64,000 bases of DNA, from contig JBAMDO010000026.1 of NCBI GenBank assembly GCA_037074765.1, positions 124,001-188,000 on the forward strand. Reading direction: 5' to 3'. Positions 53,967 through 64,000 of this stretch are shown in pieces. A program made the position numbers and the translations under genes. The first letter of the stretch is position 1; every line of letters begins with the position of its first letter. The notes below the pieces were generated by a model. It did not search any database, was not told where the DNA came from, and saw only the letters and a list, made by a program, of their open reading frames with translations. Source of the stretch: Mansonella perstans (Eukaryota; Nematoda; Chromadorea; Rhabditida; Onchocercidae).

Positions 53967-56756
53967 AATTCGCTTTCTATGCGATTTATGCGAAGACTTG
54001 CATTAACGATGAGAAATGTATGGTGTATTATATTCGAGTGAATTGCCTCCTCTATTATTTGCTCTTGTTCATTTAGGTAGTTATTAAAAATTCAAGGATT
54101 TAAGAGAAGGTAAAATATGTCACAGTACAATATTTCTCTTAAGTTTTGAATGAGGATTCTTTTTCTGGCTATATTAAAATCCATAATATCCATCCCCAGT
54201 TGCTCAGTAACGGTACTATCGTAGCGTTGGCAAGAAAAAACAAAACCTTGGTTTTGTTTTTATCTTTCACCTTTGCTATATTTTTTCCTTACATACTTGT
54301 TTGCAATAATTTGTGGTTGTGTTAAAATAAGGGAAGCGCATTTACTTTTAGCAAGCAGTATTTGTGAATCTCCCCTTTTCAAGCTTCAAGTTTCTCTACT
54401 ACAATTATGTACTGTGCATGAACTAAAGTGTTGTGTGTATCAAATGTTGGTTTTTTATGTGGGAGCTAATGTTCAGGATATAATTACTAGAGTTTTAATT
54501 ATCATTTTAGGTTCCCTGACATATTTCTTTAAAGTAATTATATTTCAGAATGGTGAATTTTGCAATAATTATATGACAGTGATGTTCATTTATGGAAATA
54601 AAGCAGTAACACGTGATAATAAATATAGGAACGAATCAACTGGTTGTTTTTTGCTGCTTACTTTTAGGTAGCACAGTCTTTCTTCACCTAACAAGTCGCG
54701 ATTTTCTATTTCCATATTTATTTCATAGTACCTTCATTTGAAGCTTCGGGTTGGTAAAAACGCATTACTAGTTTTTCTGATTCAGCGATTTTTATGACAT
54801 AGATTCTTACAAATTGCAAAATTGTCGGAATCCTTAGGCGCTTGTGGACTGCATCACCTGTTCGATTGATTATTCCATGCTCCTCCTATGCCTTTAGTTT
54901 ACACTTATTAATTAAATTCCTTAAAAGTTATGCGTTTGATATTTTAAAAAATGTTAGAGAACAAGTTACTCCATTTATGGTCAACTGCTGTAAAAGATTT
55001 CTTTCTGATTGATTATTTACCACAAACTGTTGTGATGGATATTAGCATCATTCAGATGAAATATTAATTCCTGCTAACTGGATTTAAGTGCCTTCTTTCT
55101 TATCATCGATTATTAAACCTACCATATTTGTCACAATCGACATGAGCAAATACATGGTGATCATTCCATGGAAATTTCTATAAAATTTCCGACTAGTAGC
55201 ACCAAACTTCGCTAATACTTAAGAGGAAGTACCTTTGCCAAGGATCCGTCTAGTCTTGTTTCGATGATGGATAGCACATAATGTGTTGTAATGTTTATAA
55301 GTAGTTTAATTAGTGGGCGAAAGAGTTTAGAATATTTATTACAATGTAAAGATAGAACCAGTATTTTAAGAGACGGACATCTTTTCTGTCAACCAAAAGT
55401 AGCGGAAACTTGAGAGAAGAGATGCAGCATCATAGATAAATTGGTAAAAGTTGAAAGGTAGTGTTCTTATCAGGTCGAGTTTTTGATGTACGAGAGAAAT
55501 CGATGCTATCATTTGAAAATGAATTTGTTCATGGTATTGGATGAATTAGCTGCGCAATTATTTCAGATGTTGGATCTTGTTGGAATTGTGGAGGATAGAG
55601 ACCGGAAAAAGAACAACATATTGTGATTTCTGTAAAAATCAAGTTGTAAACAAATAACATCACCTAAATAAATATTATCTCGAATATAGCAAATTAACAA
55701 TATGTGAATCTGAGGAATTTTGTCGAGGAAGAGCTTCGAGATTTTCTTTGGTGTATTTGCTAACAGTGATGTTAGCAAATTATCAAGATAAGCAAGGATC
55801 CTCCTCGATATGTTGTCGGTAGTTTTACGGCTTTGTTTTATGGGAGAATATGACAATTTATTGTATTTTAGTTGTTTAACGTAGAGATTATTTTTGTTGA
55901 AATAAATTTTTTTATTTTTTTACATCATTATTTGTTTTTTCTCATAGAGCATATCAACAATTTCGTTTTGATATATTGATGGATATGTGCTGTATTTACT
56001 TTTTTTTTTTTTTTACCTATTGGTATTTATTCTTTTTGGTTGATCATTTATTGTTAATGAGTAGTTTAAATTTTTAAAATAATATTTCGAAAAAATTGGA
56101 CTTTAAAGACGATCTTATTGTTATCCAATTATTTAATTTTGGAATATACCTGTTGTGAAAAGTTCTGGTCTAAACTATGATGACCAATAAAAAATGCAAG
56201 TTAAAATTTTTATTGAGGAAATGAGTAAATTTTTTTGATCTATTTATTGATAAGAATCAATATTGTAAATATATTATATTCAGGATGATATTATGGTAGC
56301 AATACTGCCATATTTTCGCGACTTTATAAGTTTGCCATATTGTAACTGCTAGAGGAGGAACTAAATGGTTAACGAGAGCATTTGGGGTATTTGGGCGAAG
56401 TCGCAAAGTTACTTCGAACCGGTAAAGGTAAAGGTACCAGCAAAAAGGGAATAATTGGAGAGAGGCAAAAGGGATTAAAGTATTTGCAGTGAAATTGGAG
56501 GTGATTGCCAGTGCTGGCAGGAGATATTTTCCTTTCAAGTGGAATACAGGTTTCTAAGTTATGTTAAAATTAAATGATAACCACTTTTGTTAGGGTCACT
56601 TTAGGGTCACTTTGCGACTGAAAAATTTGTGATTCCTAAATAGGAAGCAGTATCTGATAGGAGAGGGTTTTGAAAGTGAAGTTATTACATAGGAAGAAGA
56701 ATTGCCATCCAAATTATTCTGGAGGAGGTATGTAGAAATAATTTAATGATTTACAG
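53967..56756. other. interval between MFF and the RS-protein gene
   Basis: About 2.8 kb. The first part is presumably MFF 3' UTR. A plus-strand frame is open for 132 codons at 54273-54671 but lacks an early ATG. A GC-richer patch at about 56330-56560 lies just upstream of the RS gene. I cannot assign a gene to any of it. Confidence 0.5.
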
Positions 56757-56762
56757 TAAAAT

Positions 56763-59158
56763 ATGGGCAGATTGAAAAAGCATGATAAGAGTGGTAGTAG
56801 TCGACAGCTGTCTTCAAAGAGTAGCGATAGTGGCAGCTATGGGAGGCGAACGCGAAGCAGAAGTCGGGATCGACGTAGTAGCAGGAGTAGAAGTAGAGGT
56901 CGACGCAATAGCAGGAGCAGAAGTAGGCGTCGACGTAGTAGCAGAAGTGTAAGTCAGGTTCGGCGTTATAGCAGAAGCAAAAGTCAAGATCGACATTATA
57001 GTAGGAGCCGAAGTGGTGATCGACGTAGTAATAGAAGTCGAAGTCCTGGAAGACGTGGGAGCAGGAGTAATGGAAGGCGACGTACTCAAGAAAGGAGTGA
57101 AAGTTATCATTGGCGTAGTCGAGATCGAAGCAAGAGTAGAAGCAGTGAAAAAAATGCAAAGTTGGTTATGTTATTTTAACTTTATAATACTTTCCTTATC
57201 TTAAAATGTAATGGTGAAAACTCACAAGTTCCTTTGTTGTAGGTTGATGTTGGCGCTAATCCATTAAACTGTAATAGAAAAATGATCTGTGAGCATCTTT
57301 TTTTTTCTCCTATCTTCTTCTAGGTACATCCAAAAGTCATCAAGATATTAATTCTCAGTGTTTAACTCTCTTTTTTTGTAAGATTTTTTGTGCAGGAAAG
57401 AGAGAACAAAATAAATAGTGCTTAAAGAGAGTTAGTTATAATTTTTACAGGGATAAGCATAGTAAACGGAACACGAAGCATGGGCATTCAAAGCGGAGCA
57501 AAACTAGCCAAGAAAAAAAAAGGAAACGATGAAGGTAACATTTGGCAATAAACTGAACAAAAGTTTGCTATTAATAAATAGTGGTTGTTATAGAGGAAGA
57601 GCGATTGAAAGTTCTTCTGAAATGAAGTATTACAAGAAATATTATAAAAGTGTGGGGAAAATAATTGAAGTTCTAAAAAACAAGATATAGGACTCTTGAG
57701 CTAAGAATTAAGCTTTAGCTATTGTATTTTAAGGAGATAGAAGGAATGAAATCACGGATGCGTTCCGCTCTTGAATCTGCGCAAATGGGTTATATCGCTG
57801 AAGGAAAAGGTTTGTTAAATGAATCACATCCAACTATGGATCTTACAGTAACAGAAACAGTAGCACGACATCGTGATATTGAACGTATCGAAGAAGAAGA
57901 TTTTCATCAGTCAACATTCGTTTCTTCATCTGGAGGAGCTGGTGGACGAATTAAGAAAGAGGTTTATTTGAATACTGATTTTTATGTAAATTTTTGATAC
58001 TTGGTGAATGAGAGTATTTTTGCAATTTTTAAATCTTTTTGAAGGAATAGTGTTAAATGGTAGGCGTAATTATTTTTCTTTTAGATCATTTCAGATCATT
58101 TCACTTTTATATTTATGTACATGTGATTATTAATTGTAATATTTGAAATTGAAAAAGGGACTGGTATAATCTCATAATCTCAAAGTAACGTGAGAGACAA
58201 GAAATAATATTCGGAATTTTTTCTCCCATCGCCTCAGTTTGTCTTCGTAATGAAATAGCCATAAACGTAGCCAATAAAATGGAGTAGGGAGCAGAATTTG
58301 AAAGAACCTCGAAAACAAAAGAAAAACATCCACATCTTTTCATACAGTTTACTTCAAAACTGTAATATTTTTCTTGCATATTATTTAAGCGCAATGTTCG
58401 TGTAGGTGTATGTATATCAAGCTCATTTTTATAAGAAGGAACAATAGCTGTTCTGTTTAATTGACCCGTTGGTTACATTGTCCGCAAATAATCCATGTTA
58501 TCAAAGAAAAAAATTAAATTAATTTGTTAGTTCTCAAATCATTCCTCAAATAGTTCCTCAAATTTAGTTAATCGTAAATTTCTGAAATCGTAAATTAATT
58601 CAAATCGTGGTTTCCGTAAATCGTAAATCAGTTTTTCAAATTGTTTTCATTTTGTTCAGAATGTGACTGATCGTACAGCAGTGGTTGCAAAGAAAGAAGA
58701 TGAACATGACAAAGCAATGTTTGGACCGAAATGGCGAGATGCCGAGAAAGGGTACAGTAACGAGAAAAGAGAGGCAGATGTTGAAGTTGATAAGGAAATA
58801 CCTCTTGCTAATACACGGGTAAATTCTTTTTAATTGTAGAAAAGGGTTGTTTTTTGGGTTATTTCTGGTATTCAATTTTAAGTGTAATGCTATAACATGT
58901 CTTTTTGGAGTCAGACACTTTCAATTATTCAGTGGACTTTATGGAACTGATTTGTTTAATTAAAATGTATAGTTAATCATTTTTACTTCTGGATGCTTTT
59001 GTTCACTTCATAATTCACTACAACATTTAATTGTTGTAGTAAATTCAATCATTGGTTTTAACAGCCTTTTCTTTCAGTTTTCTGAAGATTCTGCAATACG
59101 TGAAGAACGCTGGTTGAAAATATATCGCGAAAGGCGGGCAAAACTGTTGGGTCTTTGA
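56763..59158 (+). CDS. rsrc1: RSRC1-like Arg/Ser-rich splicing-related protein, apparent frameshift
   Basis: RSRC1 (SRrp53) is a nuclear RS-domain protein involved in alternative splicing and 3' splice-site use. Exons are 56763-57160, 57451-57534, 57734-57961, 58660-58818 and 59078-59158, about 350 residues. Exon 1 is an RS domain of SRSRSRGRR-type repeats and exon 2 is Lys/Arg-rich. Exon 3 begins EIEGMKSRMRSALESAQMGY and contains IEEEDFHQSTFVSS; exon 4 has MFGPKWRDAEKGYS; exon 5 ends ERWLKIYRERRAKLLGL, which resembles the RSRC1 C-terminus. In exon 2 the Lys/Arg-rich frame runs into TGA at about 57529-57531, just after a run of nine A. One extra A would open the frame and leave exon 2 in phase 0 to meet exon 3. 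The acceptor ATTTACAG lies 6 nt before the ATG. A minus-strand ORF over exon 1 is a shadow of the repeats. Confidence 0.7.
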
Positions 59159-62100
59159 AGAAATTATTTTCATGGTCTTTCTAATGTACTTGAAACAGTG
59201 CTGCTCGGTTCAGTAGAGCAGGGAAGGTTATTTTAAAAGTGATAGTAGTTAGAGTTCATATGGTTGGTGCTGTTGAAGATGCGAAATATGTGCGAAACAA
59301 TAATATTAATGCGGAAGTGTGCAGGATCATATTATGCTTAAACCTCAATATCGGAGTACTGGTTTTGTTTGCAGTGATTGCTGTAGTATATGATTATTAC
59401 GAATTCATTATTTTAAAATTAATTCTGCAGAACTAGAATATAATTCGTCAAGATATAGACTTATTTTTTAACAAAAGAAAGTGTAATCAGTTTATCTTTA
59501 TTCATCCTTATAAATTGCGAATGCCAAAGATTCATTTTTCCTGTTTATGGTTTTTTATTTCCCAGATTTTCGCCTTTTAAACTTTTTTTGGCAAAGCTTA
59601 GTACACTTTTGCGTTCTTCGTAGACACGCGACTTTTATTTTTCGGCATTTGTGTGAACATACTGTGAAGTTGATCTTTGTTTCATTTATTTAACTTGCTT
59701 GTTCTATTTTGTGAATTATGCATGCTTTGAAAGAAACTTTTCTTATGACATATGTGCAGGTTGTTTTTGTTTGCATTTTAAAATCATTAAATTGTTTTGT
59801 ATCTATTGTGATGTTGTGATTAAAATTATTTTGTATTTATTGTAATATTTTGCGAGCTTAAAACTATCGCTAGGAAAAAAAAAAATTTGAAATGCATAGA
59901 CTTCGTGTCTCATTCAAATACATCAGAAAATCAGTATCAGCATTTTCACACCTTCATAGATAGCTGTAATCGTTCAATAATTGTAATGGTTGGTAAAGGG
60001 TTGATAGATGGTTTTGCTCGGCTCATTTATTGTTATGTATTAACGAACGCAAAACTGGTTCCGTTAAAACGATGCATGGTGGTATATCATTGGTGCACAT
60101 GGCACTGTTTTCTAGCTTCCAACATGTTTCTTTTTCCATTTCGTATTTATTTTATTAAATATACCTGTGCTGATAAGAATTTTTTCAGTTTATATCATCA
60201 GGCAATTCATCGTTATCTGATCTAGAAAATTTCACGGATGAGTTATTGAGGGAAAAAGAAAACGATTCTAGCACCATAGCTTTTAAACATGTCGAGGTGC
60301 ATGTTTTTATGTTACGAAGTGTTTGATTCTAGAAGAAAATTGAATTCTGTAATAGTTGATTCTCCGTGTAACTTAGCATTTTCGAAAGTATTTTATAATA
60401 ATCAGTGTTTTTATTATCTCTTCAGGAAAGACTCTTATCAAGCAATTTATCAAATAGGATATAATAATTAGCTGTACGAAGAGGGAAACAGCAATAATTA
60501 TAGTTAAATTTTTGACGAAACGGTGTCAAATTGCATATATGTTTGCAATAGTTTTTTGAAGAATAACGGCGAAAGCAGTACTGTAAATGTTATTAATTTC
60601 GTTAGAAATTCCAATATTTTTTGAAGAGAAAAAAGTAGTATTATTGGTGGTATAATAATATATCTGTATACATATTCGATATAAAGTATTATTAAATATG
60701 TTCAATTCTATTCTTTAGTGGAAGTTTGAAGCTGTAGAATGAATTTAAGAAATCAATTTAATTTTTGAATGTATATATTTGTTGTTTCCTTTTTTCGTGT
60801 ATACAGTGGATTGGAAATTTGGAATAATTTGTAAACAAATCAAATTCTCCACTGTTTATAATGATTCGTTAGCAGAGCATGCTTTTTGCATGTTATCTAT
60901 TCTCGATTTCCTAGATAGAAATAACGTGTTATATAAATTAATTTTCAAAGTGATTTCCATTTTAACTATTATAACATTACCAGGTCTATTTATCAATTTT
61001 TATTAAACTTTCCCTACCAATTTAGGATATAGAGCCGAAAAGATTTAATTTCTGAAAATAATTTTCTAGTTTCAAGCTTTAAATTTTTTTGAAAAATCTT
61101 GCGGAGGTTTTCTTCTATACGATTTCAAAGAAAATTGAAGAACTGAAGGAATGATTTTCTTAATTTTCAAAAATCCAGTCTGATCATTGGAATTTATTCG
61201 TGGTAACAATTTCAAATCACATCAATATCAAGGAATCTCTGTAACTTCGTTTTTGAATTTTTGAAAATATTTTTGACTAACATAAAATGACATTTTAGTC
61301 CTTGATATTGACAAGTCAATCTCGGTTGGATAACATCAGAAATCATTGGTGATGTCATTTTTTCATCTAGAAAGACTATGTTGAAATAGCAGATACTTAT
61401 TGATGTCTGTTATTATACTACAGTAAGGGTATTTGAATTTGAGATTAAGCTTGTTGTTGAGAAATGAATTAATTAATCAGTGGCAATTCAGTAGGATGTT
61501 GATTGATAGTGGAATTATTTAAATGAATTAATTAAACCGCTTTTATAACAATTTTTGTGTCAGTATTTGGTGATATCGATGCCAGTTATGGTTTACCATT
61601 ACAATAATTTCCATACGAAAAGGGATAGAAATTTATACAGGCAATAGAAAGAGACAAATTAAAAATTAAACATAAAACGCTTCAATGGAATATCAAATAT
61701 ACAAACGTGCAATGAAAAGGCAACCATTCTCAAATTACTTTTGTTAGCTGTTTGTATTATAAACATATCGATAATAAATTTCATTAATAAATATGCCTAA
61801 ATTAAATATAGTTTTGTGATCATCTTTTCTATTTTTCTATTTTTTATTTTTTTTGTTTTTACTACATTCGTTGAATTAGTCATACGGATCGTTAGAGATC
61901 ATAGTATTAGTAAAATTTTATAAATTTAAATTGATGAACTTGCTATCAGAGAGATTGCGAAGGAATTTCATCGAAAAGATATATTGATATAAGAGGCATA
62001 TTCCAATACATTTCAAAGGACAACCAATATTTAGATTTATTATTTAGTTATTTGATTTCATTGTTAATAAATTGCACCATCAACAGGATTCAGTTTGGAA

Positions 62101-63517
62101 AATTAACTTTTCCTGGATTTGATAGAAGACGAGCCGTATTACCGCGGGAATTGTAACGAAGATAAAGAATAGGATCGTTTCTTGCTTATAAATGATAAGC
62201 ATGAAATGCTTGAAAATTCATGCATTAAAGCAATTTTCGAATTAGGTAACTTTTCGGGTTTTAGTCTAGTATGATGGGATGAAATAAGGAGAGAGAGAGA
62301 GAGATAAGGCTAAATTTTGCGTTATTGGACGTTTGTTTCTCCTGAATGTTAACAAGTTGAAAAGTAGCACTAATTAAGCTTGCCTACCGTTCTTGCAGAA
62401 ATTCACTCATTATATAATCACTTCCTATCAAAATATCGAAATTGCACTCTCTTATTGCAACAATTACTGCAATTTTATTGACATATATATATATATATAT
62501 ATTTTCGACAAATAATATGGGGTCATAATTAATTTATAATTAATTACTTTTTAACTAAACTCAAACGACCTTTTATAGCCTATTTCATTGATAAAAAAAT
62601 AGTTATTGCAAATGACACATTATTGAATGAATGTGGTTGGATGTGTCGTGCAGATACAAGAATCACTGATATGTAAAAATTAATTACATTCACCGCAAAG
62701 CAGATACAAACATCACTTGTAAAACGGTGTACGGATTATTAGCATATTTAATACAAATCGCCTCATACTGACAAACATTAACACTTCAACTGTTTTTTGT
62801 TAGAAATTTAAATGTATTTGTCTCTTCCACTGGTAATTAACAGACCTAAATCAAACCATTTGCTGACAATTAACCACAACAACATTTTTCTCATTATTTC
62901 GCTTTCTTTTTCAAATTTCACATTCATTATACTCATTCATATGCATATTGATTTCTTAGATTATTCATCAAATTGTTATTTAAGAAAAAAATAAGAGAAA
63001 CAGCAGGTTTGTTTACACCTACCACTGATCATTTCTCAAATGCAAATGGAAATTTCATTTCATTTTCTGTTTGATTCTTCAAACATTTTATTGAAATGAT
63101 AACAGTGAGAAACTTACCTTCTTTTTTGATTCATTACAAAAGCGAATTCATTAGGCTATTTTCTTTGCTTAAGGAATGTTGGAAATATGTAACAATCAAT
63201 ACTAAATTTAAGAACGAATTATTAAAAAATTGTTATTGGTACTGTTATGATTTTTGATCATTGACAAATCTGCTAATTTCAACATTGCTATTTTTGCAAA
63301 TGTTGGAGTTTAAATTTAACTTTGTGAAAGAATTTAAATTGAACATTTGAGGCAATATTTCGAATTTTTGTTTAATGTTTATTTTACTGTCAATTTCTAA
63401 AATTATTTTCGTGATGCATAATGTTTGCAGCGTTACATTCTGTTGAAGTTGAACTCACGTTTTGTTACGCTAAATTTAATCGTGCTGTTTCATTAAAAAA
63501 AAAAAGCTGTACTGCAG
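59159..63517. other. gene-poor interval
   Basis: About 4.4 kb starting with the RS-gene 3' UTR. A plus-strand frame is open for 112 codons at 59887-60225 but opens with TTG, and I do not call it. A (TA)n tract lies at 62482-62503 and a (GA)n run near 62290-62305. Confidence 0.55.
62482..62503. repeat. (TA)n microsatellite
   Basis: Eleven uninterrupted AT units in intergenic DNA. Confidence 0.9.
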
Positions 63518-63932
63518 ATGTCGGTGGATGAAGTGAATACAACGATAACTCCTGATGGTGTAACTGGGAAAAGTACAATAGAGGAACTATTTGAGATTCC
63601 TTTAACTCATCATTTATTACCTATCTGTCTTATGGCTCTCGTTCTCCTTACTTTATTATTAGCCTGTCTTTATGACTGCAAAGTTAATAGGGATTGTTGC
63701 AGGTAAATTTTCTCGCTTTATCTGTTAATTTTCTTTGCAAGTAATGGGAAAAAAAAAAGTAATATCATGCTGAAATAATATTTTAATATACACATGAACT
63801 CTTACAATTACATAATTTCATGTTCAAAGTGTCGTAATCTTCTCGAGATAGGAACAATTCGCAACTGTATTAATTTTCTTTTTTCTTTAAAGTTCAATAA
63901 TTATTTGTTGCAGTTGTTTGAGTCCCCAATAA
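63518..63932 (+). CDS. small single-pass membrane protein, unrecognised
   Basis: I do not recognise this protein. The ATG follows directly on an ACTGCAG acceptor, as in trans-spliced nematode genes. Exon 1 (63518-63702) encodes a polar N-terminus (MSVDEVNTTITPDG), a strong membrane helix (LLPICLMALVLLTLLLACLY) and a short basic, Cys-rich tail (DCKVNRDCC). Joining to the acceptor at 63914 (TTGTTGCAG) keeps frame and adds only SCLSPQ before a stop at 63930-63932, giving 67 residues. The membrane-proximal cysteines could be palmitoylated. Another acceptor beyond the window edge could give a longer protein, so the end is provisional. Confidence 0.55.
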
Positions 63933-64000
63933 TTCATCGCTTATTGGCTACTCCTCTTACTATTTACTTTATTACTATCCTGGCTTTTTCACTTAGCGTA

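Noticed and set aside
55563..56538. Minus-strand ORFs of 97 and 93 codons
   Set aside because: No family resemblance, no splice or start context, typical of chance in AT-rich DNA.
56743..57159. Minus-strand 138-codon ORF and a second-frame 98-codon ORF over the RS domain
   Set aside because: They are antisense or out-of-frame translation of the RS repeats of the plus-strand gene.
59887..60225. 112-codon plus-strand ORF downstream of the RS gene
   Set aside because: It opens with TTG, lacks an early ATG and acceptor, and has no recognisable motif; probably UTR or intergenic.

Overview
The window is eukaryotic nuclear DNA, AT-rich, with compact protein-coding genes split by introns of roughly 60-500 bp (a few are 1.5-5 kb). 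Three things point to a nematode. There is a ground-like (hedgehog-related, nematode-specific) protein gene at 21.7-23.4 kb. Many start codons lie within 0-10 nt of a perfect 3' splice acceptor with no upstream exon, as expected of spliced-leader trans-splicing. The protein sequences also read as nematode versions of conserved genes. Intron lengths and simple-sequence content are closer to clade III parasites (filarial or spirurid type) than to Caenorhabditis; the species is an inference. I see no bacterial or Wolbachia-like genes, no transposase, no CRISPR array and no tRNA or rRNA gene.

Layout. 0-7.2 kb (+): 3' part of an unrecognised Ser/Gly-rich gene. 7.2-14.2 kb: gene-poor DNA with microsatellites and inverted repeats. 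14.3-17.8 kb (-): an unrecognised 80-codon ORF and PWP1 (WD40, ribosome biogenesis). 18.7 kb (-): possible 63-residue membrane protein. 21.7-23.4 kb (+): ground-like protein. 23.8-45.1 kb (-): a head-to-tail run which, read in transcription order, is SLC10-type transporter, RUVBL1, TOMM22, MTERF3, acyl-CoA oxidase, RBX2. 45.1-50.6 kb: gene-poor. 50.6-51.9 kb (-): TRAPPC2. 52.9-54.0 kb (+): MFF-like fission factor, divergent from TRAPPC2. 56.8-59.2 kb (+): RSRC1-like RS-rich protein. 59.2-63.5 kb: gene-poor. 63.5-63.9 kb (+): tiny one-helix membrane protein.

How the genes relate. Most are housekeeping genes for nuclear and nucleolar work (PWP1, RUVBL1, RSRC1), mitochondria (TOMM22, MTERF3, MFF), peroxisomal beta-oxidation (ACOX), ubiquitin ligation (RBX2) and vesicle tethering (TRAPPC2). 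TOMM22 and MTERF3 are adjacent and co-oriented, and several genes in the minus-strand run are only 0.4-1.4 kb apart, so part of the run could be operonic. That remains an inference.

The exon models were spliced by hand. Frame was kept across every junction for PWP1, RBX2, ACOX, TOMM22, RUVBL1, SLC10, TRAPPC2, MFF and the ground-like gene. It is unresolved in the first gene, at one MTERF3 junction, and at an A9 run in RSRC1. The most unusual structure is a palindrome of about 1.1 kb filling most of one MTERF3 intron.
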